Part shown: positions 42,335 to 50,380 of the stretch, piece after piece
How positions within the stretch are numbered: position 1 is the first letter of the stretch
Layout of the letters: each line of letters begins with the position of its first letter
Assembly (NCBI RefSeq): GCF_042683125.1
Contig: NZ_JBHUIY010000008.1
Span: forward strand, 62,001 to 126,000
Source: Phaeospirillum tilakii
GTDB taxonomy: Bacteria > Pseudomonadota > Alphaproteobacteria > Rhodospirillales > Magnetospirillaceae
DNA length: 64,000 nt
Direction: 5' to 3'
The notes under the pieces: model-generated
Seen by the model: the letters and a program-made list of their open reading frames with translations, nothing else
Databases searched by the model: none
Told to the model about the DNA's origin: nothing
Made by a program: the position numbers and the translations under genes

Positions 42335-43003
42335 TCAGCCCTCGCGGTACCAGCGGGCGAAGAAATCGCGGTCATCTTCCTGGCGCAGCGCCCGGGTCGG
42401 CCGCGCCGTGGCGGGGTCGATCAGTCCCATCGCCGCCAGCCAGCGCACGATCTTGCGGAAATGGGCTAGGTTGCGTGGGCTGGCGCCGCCTTCCAGCCAG
42501 TTCTGTTCGAGCAGCGCCAGCACCGCCGGCTGCCCCAGGTCCGCCTCCCACAGGATGCCGAGCAGCGAGCACAGCCCCTCCTCGACGTCGCGTTCGGGCA
42601 GGAACAGCGCCTGCACCGCGTCGGCCTCGGCCTTGCGCCCGGTTTCCGGCCCGGCGCCCAGGCCGAAATCGTACAGCCCCCGCCGCGCCGGGGCGGCCAA
42701 CTGGTAATGGCCGATTTCGTGGATCAGCACGCTCGGCTCGATCCGGATCGCCACCGCCGCGCCGTCCCAGGTGAAATGGTCCTGGGGGGCGAGGTCGAGC
42801 AGGCCGAAACCGAACGAGCGGCACAGCTCGACCGCCTCGGCATGGTGGCGCGGATCGGTCGAGAGGGTGGCGAGGTCGCCCGGCGGCGGCACCCGCAGGA
42901 TCGCGGCGAACACGGCGGCGGCGAGCGGATCGTCGGCCAGCCCGGCGGCGAAGGCGGCGGCGACGCCGTCGAATTCGGCGGCGCGGAGGGGGGAGAGGAT
43001 CAT
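42335..43003 (-). CDS. HExxH protein, distantly EpmC-like
   Basis: 222 residues from ATG 43003, which has GGGGGGAGAG upstream. H95-E96-I-G-H99 in VLIHEIGHYQLAAPARRGLY is followed by YDFGLGAGPE and EADAVQALFLPERDVEEGL. This pattern recalls EpmC, the elongation-factor-P hydroxylase, which reads HExxHW then RR, DFGYW and Q-A; the match is partial and from memory. Alternatively it is a zincin of unknown role. No signal peptide. A repeat of the GGCCCTTGG family lies immediately upstream. Confidence 0.6.
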   Translation of the reverse strand: MILSPLRAAEFDGVAAAFAAGLADDPLAAAVFAAILRVPPPGDLATLSTDPRHHAEAVELCRSFGFGLLDLAPQDHFTWDGAAVAIRIEPSVLIHEIGHYQLAAPARRGLYDFGLGAGPETGRKAEADAVQALFLPERDVEEGLCSLLGILWEADLGQPAVLALLEQNWLEGGASPRNLAHFRKIVRWLAAMGLIDPATARPTRALRQEDDRDFFARWYREG

Positions 43004-43050
43004 GCCGGCGGGTTTAGCCGATTCCCTCCGGCCGGTCAAACCAAGGACGC

Positions 43051-43169
43051 GGGCTCTGCCCGCACCCGCCAAGGGCCGGGGGCCCTTGGATCCCTTCGAT
43101 GGTCGGGGCACGGCGGACAAGGCGTGGGTTCCAAGGGCCTGTGGCCCTTGGCGGGCGTGGGCGGAGCCC
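43051..43169. repeat. 40-bp inverted repeat pair, GGCCCTTGG family
   Basis: Left arm 43051-43090 and right arm 43130-43169, separated by 39 bp. Each starts or ends with GGGCTCTGCCCGC / GCGGAGCCC and has the AAGGGCC...GGCCCTT core. It occupies most of the gap between the two minus-strand genes and may act as a terminator or mRNA stabiliser. Confidence 0.8.
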
Positions 43170-43180
43170 ACATCACGCCG

Positions 43181-45388
43181 TCACTCGGCGACCGGGGCGC
43201 TTTCGACGGTGAAGAAGAAGGTCGAGCCGGCCCCCGGGGTGGATTCGACCCAGATCTCGCCGCCGAAGCGGTGGACGATGCGCTGGCACAGCGCGAGGCC
43301 GATGCCGGTGCCGGTCGAGCGGTGATCGGGGTGGAGGCGCTGGAAGATCTCGAAGATCTTGGTGAAATACTGCTTTTCGATGCCGATGCCGTTGTCGCGC
43401 ACGCTGAGGCACCAGCGGGTGCCGTCATGCGGCTCGGCCGCGATCGCCAGTTCGGGCGGACGGCCGGGGGCGCGGTATTTGAGGGCGTTGCCGATCAGGT
43501 TCTGGAACAGGCTGACCATCTGCGCCTCGTCGGCCATCACCCGGGGCAGCGGGCCGGCGGTGACGGTGGCGCCGCAGGCCTCGATCTCGGGTTGCAGCGC
43601 CGCCAGCGCCTGGGCCAGCGGCCGGCCGGCCTCGACCGGCACCAGCGGCAGCGAGGGGCGGCCGACCCGGGTGTAGTCGAGCAGGTCGTTGATCAGCTCG
43701 GACATGTGGCGGGTGTTGTCGACGATGAAGCCGATGAATTCGTCGGCGTCGGCGTCAAGCCGGCCGCGATAGCGCCGCGCCAGCAGCTGGGCATAGCTGA
43801 CCACGTTGCGCAGCGGGGTCTGGAGGTCGTGCGACGAGATGTAGGCGAAGCGTTCGAGGTCGCTGTTGGAGGCGACCAGATCCTCGATGGTCCGGCGCAG
43901 CCGCTCCTCGACCTCGCGCCGGGCGGAAATGTCGCGCGCCACCACCAGGAAATGCGGCACCCCGCCGATGCTGGCCTGACGCAGGCTGGCCTCGACCCAG
44001 AAGATGTGGCCGTCCTTGGCCCGCGCCCGCCATTCCAGCAGATGGGGCCGGCCGCTGCCGGCCTTGGCCCGCCACCAGACCGGGTCGTAATGCTGCGGCT
44101 CGCCGGCGCCGGTCAGGCCGAGATCGGCGATGGCCAGCCGGGTGATCTCCTCGCGCGGATAGCCGAACAGCTCGCAGGTGCGGCGGTTGACGGCGAGGAT
44201 CGCCCCGTTTTCGGGGTCGAGCAGGACGATGGCGTCGTTGACGCTGTCGAAGATGCTGCGGAACCGTTCCTCGCTGGCGGCCAGTTCGGCGGTGCGCTGG
44301 CGCACCAGCGCGCGCAGCCGGGCGACGAAGGCGCCGAGCAGCACCGCCACCACCAGCCCGCCCAGCCCGATCAGCCCGGTCAGTTCGATCCAGCGCCCGG
44401 TGCGGGCCCGTGCTGTTTCCTCGATCTCGCTGAACAGGAAGCCGTCGAGGCTGGTGTCGGGCGGGATCAGCCCGATCGAGGCGAAGGTCTCGGCGATGTG
44501 GCGCCAGCGGCCCCGGCTCATGTGGCCGATCTCGACCAGATCGGGCAGGATCAGCTCGCGCATCGCCGCCGCCTGATCAAGCAGGAAGGCGCGCGGCATG
44601 TCGGGGGCGTAGCGCGCCCGGATCAGGTCGGCGATCTCCTCGGGATGGGCCATCGCGTAGTCCCAGCCGCGCCGGGTCGCCCGCAGCATCGCCCGCACCA
44701 GCTCGGGGCGGTCGGTGGCGAGCCGGCGGTTGGTCGCCAGCACGTCGGCATAGAAATCGATGCCGTACTGGTGCGGCCGGATCAACGTCACCGGCGCGCC
44801 GCGCAGCCGGATCGCCTCGTTGGTGAGATAGCCCGACATCGCATCGACCCGCCCCTCCAGCAGGTCGGCCGGATTGCCGCTGTGGCGCAGCAGGATCACC
44901 GGATGCTTGGTGACCCCCTCGCTGGCCAGCATCGCCAGCACCTCGGGATCGCCGCTGCCGTCTTCCCCGCCCAGCATCACCCGCCGGCCGCCCAGCGCCT
45001 GGGGGTGGTCGATGGAGCCGTCGCGCCGCACCAGCAGCACCAGCGGCGAATGCTGGAACACCGCCGCCGCCGCCACCACCGGCAGGCCGCGGGCATGGGC
45101 GATCAGCAGGCTGGCCGAGCCGATCGCGAAATCGGTTTCGCCGTTGGACAGCAGGGTGGCGGAGTCCTCGCCGGGCTGGCCCTCGCGCAGCACCAGATCG
45201 ATCCCCTCGGCGGCATAGAATCCCTTGGCGATCGCGGCGTAATAGCCGGCGAACTGGAACTGGTGATGCCATTTGAGGTGAAGGGTGACCCGGGTCGGCG
45301 CCGAAGCCGCGTCCGCCGCCCGGGCGGGAAAGGCGGAGCAGACGGCCATGCAGATCGCAACGACGCAAGCGACCAGGCCGAGACGCAC
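43181..45388 (-). CDS. NMT1/THI5-type binding-protein/PAS/histidine kinase hybrid
   Basis: 735 residues. Signal peptide MRLGLVACVVAICMAVCSAF (cleavage after ARA); then an NMT1/THI5-like periplasmic binding domain (about 30-325) with LHLKWHHQFQFAGYYAAIAK and LSNGETDFAIGSASLL; a transmembrane helix (GLIGLGGLVVAVLLGAF, about 338-355); PAS (about 370-495); HisKA with H520 in SSHDLQTPLRN; and a HATPase with NLIGNALKY and DNGIGIEKQYF. It should sense a small molecule outside, related to pyrimidine or nitrile precursors, and phosphorylate a regulator that is not adjacent. Confidence 0.92.
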   Translation of the reverse strand: MRLGLVACVVAICMAVCSAFPARAADAASAPTRVTLHLKWHHQFQFAGYYAAIAKGFYAAEGIDLVLREGQPGEDSATLLSNGETDFAIGSASLLIAHARGLPVVAAAAVFQHSPLVLLVRRDGSIDHPQALGGRRVMLGGEDGSGDPEVLAMLASEGVTKHPVILLRHSGNPADLLEGRVDAMSGYLTNEAIRLRGAPVTLIRPHQYGIDFYADVLATNRRLATDRPELVRAMLRATRRGWDYAMAHPEEIADLIRARYAPDMPRAFLLDQAAAMRELILPDLVEIGHMSRGRWRHIAETFASIGLIPPDTSLDGFLFSEIEETARARTGRWIELTGLIGLGGLVVAVLLGAFVARLRALVRQRTAELAASEERFRSIFDSVNDAIVLLDPENGAILAVNRRTCELFGYPREEITRLAIADLGLTGAGEPQHYDPVWWRAKAGSGRPHLLEWRARAKDGHIFWVEASLRQASIGGVPHFLVVARDISARREVEERLRRTIEDLVASNSDLERFAYISSHDLQTPLRNVVSYAQLLARRYRGRLDADADEFIGFIVDNTRHMSELINDLLDYTRVGRPSLPLVPVEAGRPLAQALAALQPEIEACGATVTAGPLPRVMADEAQMVSLFQNLIGNALKYRAPGRPPELAIAAEPHDGTRWCLSVRDNGIGIEKQYFTKIFEIFQRLHPDHRSTGTGIGLALCQRIVHRFGGEIWVESTPGAGSTFFFTVESAPVAE

Positions 45389-45534
45389 GCCGGTTTCCTT
45401 TCAGGGCGAACCCGCCTGATGCGGGCGCGACGATTTTGTCGCACAGTGAAACGATTTGTGCCGACTATCGTCCGGCCGAACGGCGAACACAACGAATTTA
45501 TCGGCGGAACGCCATCCGCCGCGAGGGAGCAGGG

Positions 45535-46365
45535 ATGAAGATCGCGAGCTGGAACGTCAATTCGATCCGTGTCCGCCTGCCGGGGCTGCTCGACTGGCTC
45601 GCCGCCGCCGCCCCCGACGTGCTGCTGTTGCAGGAAACCAAGTGTCAGGACCGCGACTTTCCCCACGCCGAGATCGCCGCCGCCGGCTATCACGCCCTGG
45701 CCCACGGTCAGAAGACCTTCAACGGCGTCGCCATCCTGTCGCGCCGGCCGGCGCGACAGGTGCGGGTCGGGCTGCCCGGCGACGACGGCGACGACCAGGC
45801 GCGCTACCTTGAGGCCGAGATCGACGGGGTGCGGGTCGCCTCGCTCTACCTGCCCAACGGCAATCCCGCCCCCGGCCCCAAATACGAGTACAAGCTGGCC
45901 TGGATGGCGCGGCTGGCCCGCCATGCCGCCGCGCTGCGGGCCGAGGGCGGGGCGGTGGTGCTGGGGGGCGATTACAATGTCTGCCCCGAGGAGATCGACG
46001 TCTGCGAGCCGGCGGCATGGCGCGACGACGCGCTGTGCCTACCCGACAGCCGGCGCGCCTTCCGCCGCCTGCTCCATCTCGGTTATCTCGACGCGGTGCG
46101 GGCGCTCGATCCCCGGCCCGGGCTCTACAGCTGGTGGGATTATCAGGGCGGGGCGTGGCCGCGCGATCGCGGGCTGCGGATCGATCACCTGCTGCTGTCG
46201 CCCGAGGCGGCCGACCGCCTCGCCGCCGCCGGCATCGATCGCGGCCCGCGCGGCGCCGAGCGCGCCAGCGACCACACCCCGGCCTGGGTCGAACTGATCC
46301 CCGCCGCCGTTTCGTCCGGGGATGAAATCCGGAATTGCCCGCCGGGCGTTGCGGACATAGACTAA
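45535..46365 (+). CDS. xth: Exodeoxyribonuclease III (AP endonuclease)
   Basis: 276 residues from ATG 45535 with GAGGGAGCAGGG upstream. MKIASWNVNSIRVRLPGLLD, LLQETKCQDRDFPH (metal-binding E34), YLPNGNP, VVLGGDYNVCPEEIDV, YSWWDYQGGAW and the final SDHTPAWVEL all match the Xth/ExoIII family. It removes nucleotides at abasic and damaged 3' ends in base-excision repair. The chemoreceptor-tip gene starts 25 bp after its stop, so co-transcription is possible. Confidence 0.95.
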   Translation: MKIASWNVNSIRVRLPGLLDWLAAAAPDVLLLQETKCQDRDFPHAEIAAAGYHALAHGQKTFNGVAILSRRPARQVRVGLPGDDGDDQARYLEAEIDGVRVASLYLPNGNPAPGPKYEYKLAWMARLARHAAALRAEGGAVVLGGDYNVCPEEIDVCEPAAWRDDALCLPDSRRAFRRLLHLGYLDAVRALDPRPGLYSWWDYQGGAWPRDRGLRIDHLLLSPEAADRLAAAGIDRGPRGAERASDHTPAWVELIPAAVSSGDEIRNCPPGVADID

Positions 46366-46390
46366 AAGGATAAAGCGAGCGGAGATCGCC

Positions 46391-46693
46391 ATGTCCGACC
46401 AGGATCGCATCATCGAACTGACCGCCACCCTTGCCGAGGTGGTCTCGCGCAAGCTGGAGGAGATCAAGAAAGTGACCGGCACCACCCGGATTCTCGCCCT
46501 CAACGCCCTGATCGAGGCGGCGCGGGCCGGCGAGGCCGGCAAGGGCTTCGCCGTGGTGGCGGGCGAGGTCAAGCACGTCTCGGAAAGCATCGACGGCATC
46601 ACCCGCAGCCTTGAGGCGGAGATGGGGACGGCGGTCGAGGAACTGAGCCGTCTTGCCAACAACATGCGGGCCGAGTCCCAGCAGCAGAGCTAG
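46391..46693 (+). CDS. Stand-alone chemoreceptor signalling-tip protein, 100 residues
   Basis: No membrane or sensor part. The sequence LALNALIEAARAGEAGKGFA followed by VVAGEVKHVSESIDGITRSL is the conserved hairpin tip of methyl-accepting chemotaxis proteins, flanked by short helices (RIIELTATLAEVVSRKLEEI). A ribosome site (GAGCGGAG) precedes the ATG and the next gene starts one base after its stop. The usual length of such domains is 200-300; here only the CheA/CheW-contact core remains. It may dimerise, act as an adaptor or inhibitor of receptor arrays, or have lost function. Confidence 0.82.
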   Translation: MSDQDRIIELTATLAEVVSRKLEEIKKVTGTTRILALNALIEAARAGEAGKGFAVVAGEVKHVSESIDGITRSLEAEMGTAVEELSRLANNMRAESQQQS

Positions 46694-48316
46694 ATGAGCC
46701 GACGTTTCCTTGCGGGCGCGGCGGTCGCCCTGACCCTTGGGCTGGCCGCCGGCCCGGCGCTGGCCGGGCTCGACGAGGCCGGGGCGGCGTGGCAGCGCCG
46801 TGACTTCGCCGCCGCTGCGCGCGAATACCGCCCGCTGGCGGCCGAGGGTCAGCCGCTGGCGATGGCCCGGCTGGGGCAGATCCTGTTCCAGGGGCTCGGC
46901 GGGGTGCTGCCCGACGAGGCCGAGGCGGTGCGGCTGTTCAAGGCCTCGGCCGAGGCGGGCGAGCCGACCGGGCAATATTGGTACGGCGTCGCCTGGCTGC
47001 TCGGCCGGGGGGTGGCGAAGGATGTCGGCACCGCCCAGGTCTGGCTCGGCCGCGCCGCCGAGCATGACGTCCCCGAGGCGCTGCATGCCCTGGGCGAGCT
47101 TTATTTCAACGGCGGCGGGGTGCCCCGCAACGAGACCAAGGCGGCCGATTATTTCCGCCGCGCCGCCGAACTCGGCCATCCCGCCAGCCTGGAGAAGATG
47201 GCCGAGCTGCGCTGGAACGGGCGCGGCGTCGCGGTCGATCGTCCCCGCGCCGTCGCCGATGCCCGCCGCGCCGCCGAGGCCGGCCGGACCGTCGCCCAGT
47301 TCATCCTCGGCGTCGCCCTGCTGACCGGCGACGGCGCCGCCAAGAACCCGGCCGAGGCGGCGCAATGGTTCCGTCGCGCCGCCGAGCGCGGCCATGCCCA
47401 GTCGGCCCACAATCTGGGGGCGATGCTGACCACCGGCAACGGCCTGATTCCCAATCTGGCCGAGGGCTATTTCTGGCTGGCGGTGGGGGCCGACCGCGCC
47501 CCGCCGCCGCTCAAGCCGAACTACACCCGCGAGCGCGACGCCGTCGCCGCCCGCCTGCCGGCCGAGGATCTGGCCCGGGTCCGCGCCCGCCTCGCCGCGT
47601 GGCAGCCGGCCACCGGCCCGATTCCCGCCGCCGCGCCGCTGCCGCCGCCGGCGGTGGCCACCCCCGCTGCCCCGGTGCGCGGCCGGATGGCCACCGGTAC
47701 CGGCTTTGCCGTGTCGGAAGAGGGCGCGGTGCTGACCAACGCCCATGTCGTGCAGAACTGCCGCTCGATCACCGTCACCCCGCCCGACGGCCAGCCGCTG
47801 CCCGCCACCCTGGCCGCCCGCACCGACAAGGACGACCTCGCTTTGCTGAAGACGGCATGGCGGGGCGAGCCGGTCCATTTCCGCGCCGGCCGGCCGCTGC
47901 GTTCGGGTGACGAGGTGGTGGTGATCGGCTTCCCGCTGTCGTCGCTGCTGTCGCGCGAGGCCAACGTCACCGCCGGGGTGGTCAGCGCCCTCAACGGCCT
48001 GCGCGGCGACCAACGCTTCTACCAGATCACCGCTCCGGTGCAGAAAGGCAATTCGGGCGGGCCGCTGGCCGACCGCAATGGCGCGGTGGTCGGGGTGGTG
48101 TCGGCCAAGCTCAACGCGATCAAGGTCGCCGACCAGACCGGCGACCTGCCGCAGAACATCAATTTCGCGATCAAGGACGAAGTGGTCCACCGCTTCCTCA
48201 AGGCCACCGGCGTCACCGCCCATCCCTCCCCGGCCGAGGGTCCGTCCCTGTCGGTCGCCGATGTCGGCGAAAAGGTCAAACGCGCGACGATGTTCATCCA
48301 GTGTCAGATGGATTGA
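46694..48316 (+). CDS. Periplasmic Sel1-repeat protein with trypsin-like protease domain
   Basis: 540 residues. Signal peptide MSRRFLAGAAVALTLGLAAG, then about six Sel1-like repeats (about 30-270, for example AAQWFRRAAERGHAQSAHNL), a Pro-rich linker, and a trypsin-like domain with H351 in TNAHVVQNC, D381 in DKDDLALLK and S454 in KGNSGGPLAD. The triad is intact and no PDZ domain is present, unlike DegP. Gene start is directly adjacent to the chemoreceptor-tip gene (no gap), suggesting co-expression. Likely an envelope protease with its Sel1 repeats acting as a scaffold. Confidence 0.9.
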   Translation: MSRRFLAGAAVALTLGLAAGPALAGLDEAGAAWQRRDFAAAAREYRPLAAEGQPLAMARLGQILFQGLGGVLPDEAEAVRLFKASAEAGEPTGQYWYGVAWLLGRGVAKDVGTAQVWLGRAAEHDVPEALHALGELYFNGGGVPRNETKAADYFRRAAELGHPASLEKMAELRWNGRGVAVDRPRAVADARRAAEAGRTVAQFILGVALLTGDGAAKNPAEAAQWFRRAAERGHAQSAHNLGAMLTTGNGLIPNLAEGYFWLAVGADRAPPPLKPNYTRERDAVAARLPAEDLARVRARLAAWQPATGPIPAAAPLPPPAVATPAAPVRGRMATGTGFAVSEEGAVLTNAHVVQNCRSITVTPPDGQPLPATLAARTDKDDLALLKTAWRGEPVHFRAGRPLRSGDEVVVIGFPLSSLLSREANVTAGVVSALNGLRGDQRFYQITAPVQKGNSGGPLADRNGAVVGVVSAKLNAIKVADQTGDLPQNINFAIKDEVVHRFLKATGVTAHPSPAEGPSLSVADVGEKVKRATMFIQCQMD

Positions 48317-48421
48317 CCGAGGCGGGGCGGTTTTTCCTGATTTTCAACTGGCCGCCGAAATGAGATGGTTTGGACCCGTCCGGGTGCAATCGCCCGGCTG
48401 CCTGTCCCAATCGATCGAATC

Positions 48422-49327
48422 ATGACCACCGCCCAGCAGGAACAACGTCTTCTCGCCATCTCGATCGCCGTCACCGTCCTCACCGCCCTGGCCGGGGTGG
48501 TGTTCGGTCTGATGATCCAGTCCCGCACCATCATCTTCGATGCGATCTACACCCTGACCGATTCGGTGATGACCCTCGCCGCGCTCGGGGTGTCCCGCCT
48601 GATCGGGCGCGGCGACGACCGGCTGTTCCAGTATGGCTACTGGCATCTCGAACCGATGCTGACCCTGGTCAACGGCATGGTGCTGGCGCTGGCCTGCGTC
48701 TATGCCGCGCTCGACGGGATCAACGGCTTGCTGGCCGGCGGCCGGATCGTCGATTTCGGCCCGGGCGCCGCGTTCACCGCCGTCAATGGGGCGATCTGTC
48801 TGGTGATGGCCGGCTACATCCATCGGCGGTCGCGCAAGATCCAGTCCGACCTGCTGCGCACCGACGCCCGCGCCTGGCTGCTGGGCGGCACCATCAGCCT
48901 CGGCGTCAGCCTCAGCTTCCTGGTCTGCGCGGTGATGGTCGCCGCCGAGCGCAATCATCTCGCCCCTTACGTCGATCCGCTGATCCTGACCGTGTTCGCC
49001 CTGGTCCTGCTGCCGCTGCCGTTGCAGACGGTGTGGCGCTCGGTGCGCGAAATCCTCCAGATCGCCCCGCCCGAACTCGACCGGGCGGTACGCGAGGTCG
49101 CCGGCCGGGTGGCCGAACGCCACGGCTTCGCCACCTTCGAAAGCCACGTCCTGAAGGTGGGGCGGATCAATTTCATCGAGATCGGACTGGTCGCCCCCTC
49201 GGGGGCGATGACCCGCAGCTTCGCCGAACTCGACGCGATCCGCCAGGAAATCGCCGACGATCTCGGCGAAATCGGTCCCGGCCACTGGCTGACGGTCGAT
49301 TTCACCGCCGATCCGCGCTGGATCTGA
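48422..49327 (+). CDS. Cation diffusion facilitator transporter
   Basis: 301 residues from ATG 48422; ATG 48365 would add 19 residues and neither has a strong ribosome site. Hydrophobic helices TM1-TM6 lie at about 10-205, with the metal site D-I-Y-T-L-T-D in FDAIYTLTDSVMT and Y/H/E residues in QYGYWHLEPMLTL. The cytosolic domain (about 220-301) ends TVDFTADPRW. The fold exports Zn2+, Mn2+ or Fe2+ by proton antiport; metal is not fixed by sequence. Convergence with no other metal gene is evident here. Confidence 0.88.
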   Translation: MTTAQQEQRLLAISIAVTVLTALAGVVFGLMIQSRTIIFDAIYTLTDSVMTLAALGVSRLIGRGDDRLFQYGYWHLEPMLTLVNGMVLALACVYAALDGINGLLAGGRIVDFGPGAAFTAVNGAICLVMAGYIHRRSRKIQSDLLRTDARAWLLGGTISLGVSLSFLVCAVMVAAERNHLAPYVDPLILTVFALVLLPLPLQTVWRSVREILQIAPPELDRAVREVAGRVAERHGFATFESHVLKVGRINFIEIGLVAPSGAMTRSFAELDAIRQEIADDLGEIGPGHWLTVDFTADPRWI

Positions 49328-49419
49328 CCGCGACAGCTTGCTGAAAGGTTGGTCTGCGACCCTGTCCCGACGATGCCGCCGGGCGGTTCGATCGACCTTG
49401 GCCGTGGCAGGAGGATGCG

Positions 49420-49521
49420 ATGGAGCATATGGCGTTCAATGTCGGCCGGGTGCTGCGGCGGATCGGCTTCGGGGCGATCCTGATCTCCATCCTCACCGTG
49501 TTCGTCATCGAATCGATCTGA
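49420..49521 (+). CDS. Small membrane peptide, 33 residues
   Basis: ATG 49420 follows CAGGAGG at near-ideal spacing. The peptide begins MEHMAFNVGRVLRRIG and ends with a hydrophobic stretch ILISILTVFVIESI, so it should be a single-span membrane miniprotein. It is 92 bp after the CDF gene and 9 bp before the first arm of the inverted repeat around the hip remnant. No function is assigned; small peptides with such a site are often regulators of membrane complexes. Confidence 0.55.
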   Translation: MEHMAFNVGRVLRRIGFGAILISILTVFVIESI

Positions 49522-49530
49522 CCGCCTTTC

Positions 49531-49576
49531 GTGGGCTCCGCCCACACCCGCCAAGGGCCGCAAGGCCCTTGGATCC
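49531..49576 (+). repeat. Left 46-bp repeat flanking the hip remnant
   Basis: Starts GTGGGCTCCGCCCACACCCG and has the core AAGGGCC-gcaa-GGCCCTT. It is the reverse complement of the repeat at 50304-50349 with a single mismatch, so the pair brackets a 727-bp stretch. Confidence 0.85.
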
Positions 49577-49631
49577 CCTGCATTGAAGAATCCGGCTTTC
49601 TGTGCCATATGACTTTTATATCAGGCATGAA

Positions 49632-49653
49632 GATCATTCGTGATCGGTATAAA
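49632..49653 (+). promoter_or_regulatory. Candidate HipB operator and -10 box
   Basis: A perfect dyad GATCA-ttcg-TGATC (49632-49645) lies just upstream of TATAAA (49648-49653), 12 bp before the hipB start. HipB-like proteins bind dyads overlapping their own promoter, so this is a natural site for autoregulation. Confidence 0.45.
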
Positions 49654-49664
49654 AGGCATTGTCG

Positions 49665-50000
49665 ATGGCGGCCCCTCTTCGAACCTATTCGCGCGCCACG
49701 CGGGAGGCGCTGGTCCTCATGGGGGGGCAGATCAAGCTTGCCCGCAAGCAGCGCAAGATGTCGGAAGCCGAACTTGCCGAGCGCATCGGTATTGCCCGCA
49801 GCACCTTGCAGATGATCGAGAAGGGAAGCGCCAAGGCGGAAATCGGCCTGGTGTTCGAGGCCGCTCATCTGGTTGGCGTTCCCCTGTTCGCCAGTGAGCC
49901 ATCAGCCCTGGCCGCCCAGATTGCCCGGGTCGAGGACAAGCTGGCGCTGCTGCCGCAATCGATCCGACGCCCGCGCACGGAGGTCAAGGATGACTTCTGA
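49665..50000 (+). CDS. hipB: HipB-like helix-turn-helix antitoxin
   Basis: 111 residues from ATG 49665 with AAAGG upstream. The Xre helix-turn-helix is clear: GGQIKLARKQRKMSEAELAE then RIGIARSTLQMIEKGSAKAE. The C-terminal part (ALAAQIARVEDKLALLPQSI) should contact the partner. It binds DNA as a repressor and restrains HipA-type kinase toxins. The gene overlaps the HipA-like fragment by 11 bp. Since no kinase gene follows, it may now regulate only itself or a HipA encoded elsewhere. Confidence 0.88.
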   Translation: MAAPLRTYSRATREALVLMGGQIKLARKQRKMSEAELAERIGIARSTLQMIEKGSAKAEIGLVFEAAHLVGVPLFASEPSALAAQIARVEDKLALLPQSIRRPRTEVKDDF

Positions 50001-50355
50001 GCGCAAGGCAGGCGACCGGCAGGGCACAAGAGTGCCGCCACGCGAGGCCTATGTCTGGATTTGGCTGCCCGGCAGCATGGAGCCTGTCGTCGCGGGCCGT
50101 CTTGCTCGCGACGGGGACCTTCATGTCTTCAATTATGGCCGATCCTATCTGGAACGCCCCGACGCGATCCCGATCTTTCTGCCGGAGTTGCCGTTGCAGC
50201 GCGGCGTACTCGTGCCGCCGCCGCCGCTGGACCTGGCCGGCGCCTTGCGCGACGGATCGCCCGCGCTCAAGCTGACAGGCCGCTCAGCGCCCGACCATCC
50301 ATGGGTTCCAAGGGCCTTGCGGCCCTTGGCGGGTGTGGGCGGAGCCCACATTTAA
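49990..50355 (+). pseudogene. HipA N-terminal fragment (HipS-like), kinase missing
   Basis: 121 residues, of which about the first 105 are native. YVWIWLPGSMEPVVAGRLAR, LHVFNYGRSYLERPDA and IFLPELPLQRG match the N-terminal subdomain of HipA. The frame then runs into the repeat at 50304 and ends in repeat-derived residues (VPRALRPLAGVGGAHI). The kinase part, normally about 300 more residues, is absent; frdD follows on the other strand. Either hipA was truncated by the repeat, or this is a HipS-like protein as in HipBST modules, where the N-subdomain is a separate gene and acts as antitoxin, here without HipT. Overlap with hipB is intact. Confidence 0.75.
50304..50349 (-). repeat. Right 46-bp repeat flanking the hip remnant
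   Basis: Core AAGGGCC-ttgc-GGCCCTT, ending GGGCGGAGCCCAC; inverted partner of 49531-49576 with one mismatch. It cuts into the 3' end of the HipA fragment and lies at the end of the convergent frdD gene. Confidence 0.85.
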
Positions 50356-50380
50356 CTTTATCTGTGTTCGCGCGCCAGCC

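Noticed and set aside
45436..45470. Near-dyad GTCGCACA...TGTGCCGAC upstream of xth
   Set aside because: Arms differ by an inserted base and no regulator is evident; too weak to list as a site.
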